A program made the position numbers and the translations under genes. Below the pieces are notes generated by a model that worked only from the letters and a program-made list of their open reading frames with translations, was not told the DNA's origin and made no database searches. This document shows positions 45,378-54,030 of a stretch of 64,000 nt of DNA, in pieces. This DNA is from Brenneria nigrifluens DSM 30175 = ATCC 13028 (GTDB lineage Bacteria > Pseudomonadota > Gammaproteobacteria > Enterobacterales > Enterobacteriaceae). The number at the start of each line of letters is the position of its first letter. Positions within the stretch are counted from its first letter, which is position 1. The stretch spans positions 1,860,001 to 1,924,000 of the forward strand of contig NZ_CP034036.1 in assembly GCF_005484965.1 (NCBI RefSeq), read 5' to 3'.

Positions 45378-46796
45378 ATGTCATCGCAACGTGAAATCCG
45401 GCTTAACGCCTTTGATATGAACTGCGTCGGTCATCAGTCGCCCGGCCTGTGGGCGCACCCGCGCGACCGTTCCTGGCAGTACAAGGATCTGGAGTACTGG
45501 ACCGATCTGGCCCGTCTGCTGGAGCGGGGCAAGTTCGACGGTCTGTTTATCGCCGACGTGCTGGGGATTTACGATGTATTGAACGGCAACGGCGACGCGG
45601 CCATCCGCCAGGCGACCCAGGTGCCGGTCAACGATCCGCTGGCGCTGATCACCCCGATGGCGCTGGTCACCGAGCATCTGGGCTTCGGGCTGACCGCCTC
45701 GCTCTCCTTCGAGCATCCCTATCCTTTCGCCCGTCGGCTCTCCACCCTCGACCACCTCACCAAAGGGCGGGTCGGCTGGAATATCGTCACTTCTTATCTG
45801 GAAAGCGGCGCGCGCAATATCGGCCAGCAGAGCCAGACCGACCACGATGCGCGCTACGACTACGCCGACGAGTATCTGGAGGTGGTGTACAAACTGCTGG
45901 AGGGCAGTTGGGAAGAGGGGGCTGTTCTGCGCGATCGCCAACGGCGCATTTTCAGCGATCCGAGCAAAATCCATCCGATCAACCATCAGGGCAACTTCTT
46001 TCAGGTGCCCGGCATTCATCTGTGCGAACCCTCGCCGCAGCGTACGCCGGTGCTGTATCAGGCCGGCGCCTCCAGCCGGGGCAAACGGTTCGCCGCGCAG
46101 CACGCCGAGTGCGTGTTCGTCGCCTCGCCCTCCAAGGTGCTGCTGAAAAAAACGGTGGCGGATATTCGCCGCCGCGCCGCCGAAGCCGGGCGTGACCCTT
46201 ACGACATCAAAATTTTTAATTTGCAAACCGTCATCGTCGGCGAGACGGATAAGCAAGCGCAGGATAAATGGCGGGAATATAAGTCCTGGGTGAGCTATGA
46301 AGGCGCGCTGGCGCTGCTTTCCGGCTGGACGGGCATCGATTTCGGGCAATACCGGCCGGATCAGGTGCTCAAGCATCTGCACACCAACGCCATCCAGTCG
46401 GCGGTGGAAACCTTCTCCACCGCCGATCCCCATCGCCAGTGGACGGTGCAGGGGCTGGCGGAGTGGGTGGGGATCGGCGGCTTTGGTCCGCTGCTGGTCG
46501 GCGGCGCGGCGACGGTGGCCGACGAGCTGCAGTCCTGGGTGGAGGAGACCGACGTCGACGGCTTCAACCTGGCGTATGCGGTCACCCATGAAACCTTCAG
46601 CGACGTGGTGGAACTGTTGATCCCTGAACTACAGCGCCGGGGCGCGTTCAAACGCGACTACGCGCCCGGCACCCTGCGGGAAAAGCTGTTCGGGCAGGGG
46701 GCGCGTCTCGGTGCGCCGCATCCGGGCGCCGCTTACCGGCGCGGGGCGGCGCTCAACCCGGCGGCGCAGCAGGCGGTGGGAGAGCGGCTGCCATGA
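45378..46796 (+). CDS. NtaA/SnaA/DszA-family FMN-dependent monooxygenase
   Basis: The 472-residue protein begins with the family signature IRLNAFDMNCVGHQSPGLW and continues with VGWNIVTSYLESGARNIG and the long C-terminal region typical of the NtaA/SnaA/DszA/DmoA group. Members need FMNH2 and attack N- or S-containing carbon compounds (nitrilotriacetate, dibenzothiophene sulfone, dimethylsulfide). The sulfur context favours a sulfide or sulfone substrate. An ATG at 45366 is in frame, but the one at 45378 has GGAG six bases upstream and begins the homology. The stop overlaps the next ATG (ATGA). Confidence 0.88.
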   Translation: MSSQREIRLNAFDMNCVGHQSPGLWAHPRDRSWQYKDLEYWTDLARLLERGKFDGLFIADVLGIYDVLNGNGDAAIRQATQVPVNDPLALITPMALVTEHLGFGLTASLSFEHPYPFARRLSTLDHLTKGRVGWNIVTSYLESGARNIGQQSQTDHDARYDYADEYLEVVYKLLEGSWEEGAVLRDRQRRIFSDPSKIHPINHQGNFFQVPGIHLCEPSPQRTPVLYQAGASSRGKRFAAQHAECVFVASPSKVLLKKTVADIRRRAAEAGRDPYDIKIFNLQTVIVGETDKQAQDKWREYKSWVSYEGALALLSGWTGIDFGQYRPDQVLKHLHTNAIQSAVETFSTADPHRQWTVQGLAEWVGIGGFGPLLVGGAATVADELQSWVEETDVDGFNLAYAVTHETFSDVVELLIPELQRRGAFKRDYAPGTLREKLFGQGARLGAPHPGAAYRRGAALNPAAQQAVGERLP

Positions 46797-47812
46797 TCGA
46801 TATTTCGCAACTGCATAAACAGTATCGCGGGCGCGACGGCGAACCCGTCGAGGTGCTGAAAGGGGTGTCGTTGCAGGTGCCGGCCGGGTCGATTACCGCC
46901 GTGGTCGGCCCCAGCGGCGCCGGGAAATCGACGCTGGCCAAATGCATCAGCCTGCTGGAGCGGCCGAGCAGCGGCAGCATTCAGGTGAACGGTCAGGATT
47001 TGTCGCGCCTGTCCGGCGAGGCGCTGCGCCGCGAAAGGCGGGCCATCGGCACGGTATTTCAGTCTTCGGCGCTGCTGCAGCGCAAAACCGCGTGGCAAAA
47101 CGTCGCGCTGCCGCTGGAGTATCTGGGGGTGATCCCCGCCGAAATCGAACAGCGCGTGGGCCATCTGCTGGAGAGCGTCGGGCTGGCCGATAAGGCGGGG
47201 AGCTACCCGGCGCAGCTGTCCGGCGGCCAGCGCCAGCGCGTCGGCATCGCCCGGGCGCTGGCGCTCAACCCGTCGGTGCTGCTGGCCGACGAGGCCACTT
47301 CCGGGCTCGACCCGGCGTCGACGCGCGCCATTCTGACGCTGCTCAAGCGGCTGCGCGACGAGTTTGGCCTGTCGATTATCTTGATTACCCATGAGATGGA
47401 GGCGGTGCGCAACGCCGCCGATGCGGTGGCGGAACTGCGCGACGGCGTGATCGTGCAGCAGGGGGCGGTGCGGGATTTACTGGCCGCGCCGGATTCGCTG
47501 CTCGGACGGCAGCTGTTCCCGCTGGAAGCCGTCGACGCTCAGGGGGATCTGCTGCTGCACGTCACCTATTCCGCCCGGCAGCCGGTGGCCGCCGACTGGA
47601 TCAGCCACATCAGCCAACTGCGTCAGCTGCGCATCGACCTGCTCGGCGGTCATATCGAACGCGTGGGCGGTCAGCTGGCGGGACGGCTGCAACTGGCGGT
47701 GCGCTTTCAGGGCGGCGCGGTGCCTCCCGAGGTGCTGGTGGAACAGCTGCGCGACTATGGGGTTATCGCCCAGGTGGTGGACGCGTCCCCGGCATGGCGG
47801 GAGGCGGTATGA
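46793..47812 (+). CDS. MetN-like ABC importer ATPase with NIL domain
   Basis: The 339-residue ATPase has Walker A GPSGAGKST (about 41-49), signature LSGGQRQRVGIARAL, Walker B VLLADEATSGLD and H-loop ITHEMEA. About 80 C-terminal residues (from LLLHVTYSARQPV) match the NIL domain by which MetN senses methionine. It overlaps neighbours by four bases on both sides, so it forms a tight MetNIQ-type set with the next two genes. Ligand is probably a methionine-like or other organosulfur compound. Confidence 0.9.
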   Translation: MIDISQLHKQYRGRDGEPVEVLKGVSLQVPAGSITAVVGPSGAGKSTLAKCISLLERPSSGSIQVNGQDLSRLSGEALRRERRAIGTVFQSSALLQRKTAWQNVALPLEYLGVIPAEIEQRVGHLLESVGLADKAGSYPAQLSGGQRQRVGIARALALNPSVLLADEATSGLDPASTRAILTLLKRLRDEFGLSIILITHEMEAVRNAADAVAELRDGVIVQQGAVRDLLAAPDSLLGRQLFPLEAVDAQGDLLLHVTYSARQPVAADWISHISQLRQLRIDLLGGHIERVGGQLAGRLQLAVRFQGGAVPPEVLVEQLRDYGVIAQVVDASPAWREAV

Positions 47813-48513
47813 CGCAGGCGGCAAGCAACGTTATCAGCCAGGACACCCCCTGGGATCAGATTCATCGCCTGATGCTGCCGGCCTACGGCGAAACCTGGCT
47901 GATGGTCGGCATCGTGATGCTGTTCGTGGTGGCCATCGGCGGGGCGGTCGGGGTGGTATTGTTCAACACCTCGGCGCGCGGCCTGTTTCCCCGTCCTCTG
48001 GCGCACCGGACGTTGAGCTGGCTGGTGAATATGGGGCGCTCGCTGCCGTTTCTGGTGCTGATGGCGGCGATTATCCCGTTTACCTTCTGGCTGACCGGCA
48101 CCACCATCGGCATTCCGGCGGCGGTGATCCCGATGATTGTCGCCGGCGTGCCGTTCTTCGGCCGGCTGGTGGAGAATGCCCTGAACGAGCTGCCGCCGGA
48201 GGTGACCGCGGTCGGGCTGGTGTCCGGCGGCTCCCACTGGCAAATCATCACCCGCGCCCAGCTTAGCGAGGCGCTGCCGGCGCTGGTCTCCGCCATTACC
48301 CTCAATCTGATTTCGATGATCGAATACTCGGCGATCGCCGGCACCATCGGCGCCGGCGGCATCGGCTATCTGGCGGTGGTGTACGGCTATCAGCGTTTCG
48401 ATCACCACATCATGATCGCCACCATTGTGGTGCTGATCGTCACCATTCAATTGATTCAGTTTCTCGGCGACCGGCTGGTTGCCGCACTACGTCATCCACA
48501 GGGAACGCATTAA
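47809..48513 (+). CDS. MetI-like ABC importer permease
   Basis: The 234-residue inner-membrane protein has five predicted helices and the EAA-type loop ENALNELPPEVTAVGLVSGG followed by IEYSAIAGTIGAGGIGYLA, diagnostic of the D-methionine (MUT) permease family. The ATG at 47809 overlaps the ATPase stop. It ends two bases before the next gene. Confidence 0.92.
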   Translation: MTQAASNVISQDTPWDQIHRLMLPAYGETWLMVGIVMLFVVAIGGAVGVVLFNTSARGLFPRPLAHRTLSWLVNMGRSLPFLVLMAAIIPFTFWLTGTTIGIPAAVIPMIVAGVPFFGRLVENALNELPPEVTAVGLVSGGSHWQIITRAQLSEALPALVSAITLNLISMIEYSAIAGTIGAGGIGYLAVVYGYQRFDHHIMIATIVVLIVTIQLIQFLGDRLVAALRHPQGTH

Positions 48514-48515
48514 TT

Positions 48516-49391
48516 ATGACCAATCACGCTTTCACATTACGTAAAAAACGGCGCTGGCCGTGGTGGCTGGCGCTGGCGGTTGTCGCGGCCATCGCCCTCG
48601 GCGTCGGGTATTTCGCCCAGCAGAATACGCAGACGGTGAACTTCGGCAGCACGCTGAAGGTGCATTTCGAGCCGGCGATGGCCGGGGAGGAGCGGGTGAT
48701 CCAGTACGTCGCCGAGCATATCGCGCCGGATTACGGCCTGACCCTGATTGCCAGCGGCTTGCAGGACCCGGTGCAGGCCAACCGGGCGGTGGCGGAGGGA
48801 AAATACGCCGCCACCATTTACCAGCATCAGTGGTGGTTGAAACAGGTGGTGGACGCCAACGGATTCAAGCTGACCCCCACGCTGCCGGTGTTCCAGTGGG
48901 CGTTCGGCATCTATTCCGATCGTTATCGCTCCTTTGACGACCTGCCCGACGGCGCGGAAATCGTCATCCCCAACGACGGCGCCAATCAGGGGCAGGCGCT
49001 GTGGCTGTTGCAGCGGCTGAATGTGATCGGTCTCGATCCGGCGATCGAGCCGCGCACCGCCAAATTAAAAGATATCAGGGAGAATCCGCGCCGCTTTAGC
49101 TTTAAGGAGCTGGATCTGCTCACCATGCCGCGCGCGTTGAATTCGGTGGACGCCGCCATTGGCTATGTTTCGCAATTCGACGCCGGCAAAGTGCCGCGTG
49201 AAAAAGGCATTTTGTTTCCTCCGGCGCCGAAAACCTTCGCCTCGCAGTTGGTGATCGGCAGCGATTATTTAAATAACGAAAACATTATCAAACTGCAAAA
49301 AGCCTTTGCCGACGCAAGGGTGCAGCAGTGGTTAAGGGAAACCGACGATCCGCTGGTGAAAGGGGTTTTGGTGCCGGTTTCCGCCGAGTGA
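48516..49391 (+). CDS. MetQ-like binding protein with an N-terminal membrane anchor
   Basis: The 291-residue protein belongs to the NlpA/MetQ family (VHFEPAMAGEERVIQYVAEH, GKYAATIYQHQWWLKQV, ADARVQQWL). Unlike most MetQ proteins it has no lipobox cysteine. Instead, a basic stretch RKKRRWPWW precedes a hydrophobic helix (about 17-34, LALAVVAAIALGVGYFA) with no obvious cleavage site, so it may stay anchored in the inner membrane. It completes the MetNIQ-type importer. Confidence 0.87.
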   Translation: MTNHAFTLRKKRRWPWWLALAVVAAIALGVGYFAQQNTQTVNFGSTLKVHFEPAMAGEERVIQYVAEHIAPDYGLTLIASGLQDPVQANRAVAEGKYAATIYQHQWWLKQVVDANGFKLTPTLPVFQWAFGIYSDRYRSFDDLPDGAEIVIPNDGANQGQALWLLQRLNVIGLDPAIEPRTAKLKDIRENPRRFSFKELDLLTMPRALNSVDAAIGYVSQFDAGKVPREKGILFPPAPKTFASQLVIGSDYLNNENIIKLQKAFADARVQQWLRETDDPLVKGVLVPVSAE

Positions 49392-49428
49392 GTCACCTGC
49401 ATAAAATAATCCATAGCGAGAGGGTATT

Positions 49429-50883
49429 ATGAGTACATTAAATATCGATGATGGAATCGATCCGTCATTATCGGCGCCGGTGCGCTCGGCCGGCGACGTG
49501 GCGCGGCTGATCAACACCCGCACCGATAGCACCAGCTATGCGCGCATGATTGTGTTTTTGGCGCTGGGCGGGATATTTCTCGATGCCTACGACCTCACCA
49601 CGCTCTCTTACGGCATTGACGATGTGGTGAAAGAGTTCGCGCTGACGCCGGTGGTCACCGGGCTGGTGACCTCGTCGATCATGATCGGCACCATTGTCGG
49701 CAACCTGATTGGCGGCTGGCTGACCGATAAATACGGGCGCTACTCGGTATTTATGGCGGATATGCTGTTTTTCGTGGTCTCGGCGATAGCCGCGGGGCTG
49801 GCGCCGAACGTCTGGGTGTTGATCGGCGCGCGTTTCCTGATGGGGATCGGCGTGGGGATCGATCTGCCGGTGGCGATGGCCTATCTGGCGGAGTTTTCCA
49901 AATTCAGCGGCAAAGGCAACAAAGCCTCGCGTCTCGCCGCCTGGTGCCCGATGTGGTACGCCGCCTCATCCATGTGCTTTCTGATTATCTTCGGCCTCTA
50001 CTTCCTGCTGCCCGCGGAGCATATGGACTGGCTGTGGCGCGCCTCGCTGCTGTTCGGCGCGGTGCCGGCGCTGCTGATTATCGCGGTGCGGCGCAAATTT
50101 ATGAATGAATCGCCGCTGTGGGCGGCTAATCAGGGCGACTTGAAAAGCGCGGTGCGCATTCTGCGCGAGTCCTACGGCATCCAGGCCCATGAAGCGGAGC
50201 CGGATCGCCCGCTAGAGGAGAAGCCTAAGCCGCCCAAGGTCAGCTTCCGCGTGCTGTTTCAGAAACCCTACCGTGAGCGCACCGTGGTGGCTGGGGTAAT
50301 GAATATCTGTATCGCCTTCGAATATACCGCCATCGCTTTCTTCCTACCTTCGATTCTGGCCCGGTTCCTCGGCGCCGGGGTGTTTGAAACCATCTCCGCC
50401 TCGCTGGGGCTGAACGCGCTGTTCGCCTTTACCGGCGGCCTGCTCGGTATGCGGCTGGCGTGGAAATTTCCGTCGCGCCACGTGGCGATTGCCGGTTTCG
50501 CGCTGCAATTTATCGCCCTGATTGCGCTGGCGCTGATTGGTCAGCCGCAGGCGACCATCGGTATCGTGCTGGCCGTCAGCATGCTGGCGCTGTGGCTGTT
50601 TGCCGAAGGTTTCGGACCGGGGGCGCAGCTGATGATCTACCCGGCGCTCTCTTATCCCACCTCCATTCGCGCCACCGGCGTCGGCTTCAGCCGCGCCCTG
50701 TCGGGGATAGGCAGCGCGCTGGCGCTGTTCGTGTTGCCCATTTTGCAGGCGCATTTCGGTACCGATATGTTCTGGCTGGTATCGCTTAGCGCCATTATCC
50801 CGATTATTTTCCTGCTGGCGGTGCGTCATGAGCCGACGAAACAGGATATTGACGATGACATTGATGAAAGGAGTGAAGCATGA
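49429..50883 (+). CDS. MFS transporter (sugar-porter/aromatic acid type)
   Basis: The 484-residue MFS carrier has 12 predicted helices. GGWLTDKYGRYSVF is the loop 2-3 signature, and LDAYDLTTLSYGI in helix 1 carries the Asp of the DAYDL motif of the SP/AAHS groups. A Pro/Lys-rich loop around residue 265 separates the halves. It starts 37 bases after the MetQ-like gene and its stop overlaps the sfnB start (ATGA). It may carry an organosulfur substrate or export its carbon product. Confidence 0.88.
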   Translation: MSTLNIDDGIDPSLSAPVRSAGDVARLINTRTDSTSYARMIVFLALGGIFLDAYDLTTLSYGIDDVVKEFALTPVVTGLVTSSIMIGTIVGNLIGGWLTDKYGRYSVFMADMLFFVVSAIAAGLAPNVWVLIGARFLMGIGVGIDLPVAMAYLAEFSKFSGKGNKASRLAAWCPMWYAASSMCFLIIFGLYFLLPAEHMDWLWRASLLFGAVPALLIIAVRRKFMNESPLWAANQGDLKSAVRILRESYGIQAHEAEPDRPLEEKPKPPKVSFRVLFQKPYRERTVVAGVMNICIAFEYTAIAFFLPSILARFLGAGVFETISASLGLNALFAFTGGLLGMRLAWKFPSRHVAIAGFALQFIALIALALIGQPQATIGIVLAVSMLALWLFAEGFGPGAQLMIYPALSYPTSIRATGVGFSRALSGIGSALALFVLPILQAHFGTDMFWLVSLSAIIPIIFLLAVRHEPTKQDIDDDIDERSEA

Positions 50884-52109
50884 GCGCAAATCCGCTGATT
50901 GCCACAGGCACCGATTACGCCCGGCTGGCCGCCCGGTTTCGTCCGATTTTTACCCGCATCGCCGCGGGAGCCCTGGAGCGGGAGCGCTCGCGCCAACTGC
51001 CCGATGAGCCGCTGCGCTGGCTGAAGGAGGCCGGAATCGGCGCGGTGCGGGTTCCGCAAGAGCAGGGGGGCGACGGCGCCTCGCTGCCGCAGCTGTTCCA
51101 ACTGCTGATTGAGCTGGCCGAGGCCGATCCCAACCTGCCGCAGGCGCTGCGCGGACACCTGGGCTTTGTGGAGGATCGCCTGAATGCGCCGGACAGCCCC
51201 GAGCGCGAGCGCTGGCTGCGCCGCTTTGTCGCCGGCGAGACCATCGGCAGCGCCTGGAGCGAAATCGGCGCGGCGAAGCTGGGGGAGGTCAACACCCGGG
51301 TAACGCCAGCCGCCGACGGCTGGCGGCTGGACGGCGAGAAGTTTTACAGCACCGGTACGCTGTTCGCCGACTGGATTGACGTTTACGCCGAGCGCGCCGA
51401 CAACGGCGGATCGGTGATTGCGCTGGTCCGCGCCGCGCAGGAGGCGGTACAGCGCGAGGACGACTGGGACGGTTTCGGCCAGCGCCTGACCGGCAGCGGC
51501 ACCACCCGCTTCAGGCAGGCGTACGTGGAGGCCGAGCACGTTTACGATTTCGCCGATCGCTTCCGCTACCAGACCGCCTTTTATCAGCAGGTGCTGCTGG
51601 CGGTGCAGGCGGGCATCGGCAGGGCGGTGACCCGCGATGCGGCGCAGGGCGTCAGCCGGCGCAAGCGTATCTACAGCCACGGCAACGGCGATCTGGTCAA
51701 GGACGACGTGCAGATTCAGCAGGTGGTCGGGCAGATATCGGCCTGGTCTTACGCGGTGGAAGCCACGGTTCTGCAGGCGGCGATATCGTTGCAGCGCGCC
51801 TATGAGGCGCACTTCAGCGGCGACGAGGCGCTGGAGCTGGAGGCGAATATCGCCGCCGAAGTCGACGCGGCCAAAGCCCAGGCCATCGCCACCGAACTGA
51901 TTCCCAAAGCGGCGACGGAGCTGTTTAACGCGCTGGGCGCCTCCGATACCCGCGCGGATAAGGCGTTGGATCGCCACTGGCGCAATGCGCGCACGGTGGC
52001 GTCGCACAATCCGGTGATTTACAAATTGCGCAATATCGGCGCCTGGGAAATCAGCGCCACGCCGCCCACCTTTATCTGGCATATAGGGAATAGCCATCGC
52101 GCGGGTTAA
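50880..52109 (+). CDS. sfnB: SfnB-family (acyl-CoA dehydrogenase-like) sulfur acquisition oxidoreductase
   Basis: The 409-residue flavoprotein has the acyl-CoA dehydrogenase fold of the DszC/SfnB branch. Segments GIGAVRVPQEQGGDGASLPQ, GSAWSEIGAAKLG, WRLDGEKFYSTGTLFADW and the C-terminal DRHWRNARTVASHNP are characteristic. Members are FMNH2- or FAD-dependent oxygenases or dehydrogenases of sulfur scavenging. It is the last gene of the + operon. A paralogue lies at 54031-55287 in the convergent operon, and they share the DRHWRNART end. Confidence 0.85.
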   Translation: MSANPLIATGTDYARLAARFRPIFTRIAAGALERERSRQLPDEPLRWLKEAGIGAVRVPQEQGGDGASLPQLFQLLIELAEADPNLPQALRGHLGFVEDRLNAPDSPERERWLRRFVAGETIGSAWSEIGAAKLGEVNTRVTPAADGWRLDGEKFYSTGTLFADWIDVYAERADNGGSVIALVRAAQEAVQREDDWDGFGQRLTGSGTTRFRQAYVEAEHVYDFADRFRYQTAFYQQVLLAVQAGIGRAVTRDAAQGVSRRKRIYSHGNGDLVKDDVQIQQVVGQISAWSYAVEATVLQAAISLQRAYEAHFSGDEALELEANIAAEVDAAKAQAIATELIPKAATELFNALGASDTRADKALDRHWRNARTVASHNPVIYKLRNIGAWEISATPPTFIWHIGNSHRAG

Positions 52110-52633
52110 CGTCATTACTACGCCGGGCAACTCGCCCGGCGTAAGGGTAACCTATCCCTGACAACGTTGCGTTGTTCGGAATCATTCCCGTCTTTTGCCG
52201 TTGGCCGGCGTAAAAAATTATGCTGAGGAATCGGCGGTCTCCCGAATGAGCAGCAGGGATGCTGCGAAAGCCAGTGCCGCGCCGGGAGCGCGTCAATGGC
52301 GGTTCGACAGGAGACCGCTGGTTCCGAAGGCACCGCGAAGCGGCATAATTTCAGCCGAAAGCCAGGGTTCTCAGGGCTGCGGCGACTGAGCGCCCTGAGT
52401 CGGGCGCGTGCTACGACGTGGCATAAAAATACCTGTCTTTTCGCGCACGAAATAACACTGAGCTTACATATATTGTCATATAACGTTATCGGTAATTTGT
52501 GACTAAGAGCCAGTGCTAAGGGGGAGGCTGGGAGGGGTTTTTTTACCAGGCATTATCAAAACCACAGGCCGGGCAGTGTGCCCGGCCTGTATATCAAACG
52601 GCGTTGCCGAATAAACAGGATAACCGGCGGCGA
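52110..52633. other. Convergent spacer with several hairpins
   Basis: No gene is visible in about 520 bases between the ends of the two organosulfur operons. TACGCCGGGC (52119-52128) pairs perfectly with 52134-52143 and is a stop-signal candidate for the + operon. ACAGGCCGGGCA (52564-52575) pairs perfectly with 52579-52590 near the end of the - operon. Neither has a classical T-tract. A longer-range pair, GCGGTCTCC (52234-52242) with GGAGACCGC (52310-52318), encloses a GC-rich segment that could be a structured RNA or a decayed gene. Confidence 0.5.
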
Positions 52634-53986
52634 TCAGCCGTCGTTACCGTCGCAGGTACGCGGCGTAATATTCTTTTCCTTGGCGTAGGCGCTGGCCGAC
52701 TTTTCGATAATCGGACGCAGCAGCGCCCAGTCCGGGGCGATCCAATCGCTGATCACCTTCCAGCTCACGCCGTCCCATTGCTGGAACGTCACCCGGCCCT
52801 GGCCTTCATGATCCTCGCAGGTAACGTTGATGGAGTGAAACAGTCCTTTCGCCCCCAGCGCTTCCACCCGCGCCGGGTCAAGGCGCAGATGCTCAAGCCC
52901 CCAGCGGATTTCATCGCCGGTTAAGGTACGATGACCATATTTCTCCTGGGCGATGCGAATCGCTTCCACATTCAAAATACCGTTGACGATGCCCAGATTA
53001 TGATAGACGCTGCCGATGCGCTTGCGGTCCTGCAAATTCCCCTTATTGGCGCCGTAGACGGTATCGACAATTTCTTTAACCACCGGATAGGACGCGCCCG
53101 ACGCCTGGGTGGTCAGGGCGATATACCCTTTCGCCGCGCTGCCCGCCGGGATAACGTCCTCCTCCGAGTTCGACCACACGTTGCCGATGATCTGGTCCGC
53201 CGGGAATCCCACTTTCTGCGCGGTTTTCAACGCCACCGGATTCATCACGCCGAATCCGCGTAAAACCACGTAGTCCGGTTTGGCGCGCCGGATGGTAAGC
53301 CACTGCGACTGCTGTTCGTTGCCGGGGTGCGGCACTTCAATCTGTTGTAGTTCAAAGCCATACTTTTCGGCCAGCAACTGATAAATCGGGATGGTTTCTT
53401 TGCCATAGGGCGAGCCGTGATACAGCACGACGATCTTTTTGCCCCGCAGCTTTTCCTCGCCGCCTACCTTGCCGCCGATAAAGCTGATAATGCCGGAGGT
53501 TTCACTGTAGGGGTTGAGCAACAGCGGAAAGACGTAAGGGAAAACCCGGCCGTCCGTGGAGTCCGTTCTGCCGTGATCGATGGTGATCAGCGGCGTCTTG
53601 TCCCGGGTTACGTCGTCGATCATCGCGTAGGCGATCCCCACGGAAAGCGGGTTCCATGCGGCCGCGCCGGGGTGATTTTTCTGGCGCTTATAGCACTCCA
53701 CGCCGCGCTCGACCTCATATTGGGTTTCACACTCGTCCCAGCTCAGCTTGACGCCGTTAACGCCGCCGTCCCGCGTGTTAATCAGCGTCAGATAATCGAT
53801 AAAGCCGCCGAAAAAGCCGCTTCCTGCCGCGGCGTAGGGACCAACGCGATAGCTCTGTAACGGGAAGTACTGCTCGTCCGCCGCACCGGCGGTCTGCGCT
53901 AACTGCGCGCCCAGCAGTAGGGTTCCGGCGATGATATTGACCAGCCATTTTACTGGCGATGCAGGTTTGACATACGTTGTCTTCAT
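52634..53986 (-). CDS. Branched-chain-type (HAAT) ABC substrate-binding protein
   Basis: The 450-residue protein has a signal peptide (about 1-35, ending TAGA|ADEQ) and the type I periplasmic-binding fold of LivK/UrtA-like proteins: SYRVGPYAAAGSGFFGGFIDYL, VNGVKLSWDECETQYEVERGVEC, VVLYHGSPYGKET. Extra cysteines (CETQ, ECYKRQ, TCED, RTCDGN) could form disulfides. It is the last gene of the sfnG operon and should bind an organosulfur compound or carboxylate for the LivHMGF-like importer upstream. Confidence 0.88.
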   Translation of the reverse strand: MKTTYVKPASPVKWLVNIIAGTLLLGAQLAQTAGAADEQYFPLQSYRVGPYAAAGSGFFGGFIDYLTLINTRDGGVNGVKLSWDECETQYEVERGVECYKRQKNHPGAAAWNPLSVGIAYAMIDDVTRDKTPLITIDHGRTDSTDGRVFPYVFPLLLNPYSETSGIISFIGGKVGGEEKLRGKKIVVLYHGSPYGKETIPIYQLLAEKYGFELQQIEVPHPGNEQQSQWLTIRRAKPDYVVLRGFGVMNPVALKTAQKVGFPADQIIGNVWSNSEEDVIPAGSAAKGYIALTTQASGASYPVVKEIVDTVYGANKGNLQDRKRIGSVYHNLGIVNGILNVEAIRIAQEKYGHRTLTGDEIRWGLEHLRLDPARVEALGAKGLFHSINVTCEDHEGQGRVTFQQWDGVSWKVISDWIAPDWALLRPIIEKSASAYAKEKNITPRTCDGNDG

Positions 53987-54030
53987 GATAATGCCCTGTT
54001 TAATTTATTATTTTATTTGGTGCGTCCGTG

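Noticed and set aside
50826..52130. Long minus-strand frame opposite the SfnB gene at 50880
   Set aside because: Antisense shadow with low-complexity composition; the plus strand encodes a recognisable acyl-CoA dehydrogenase-like protein.
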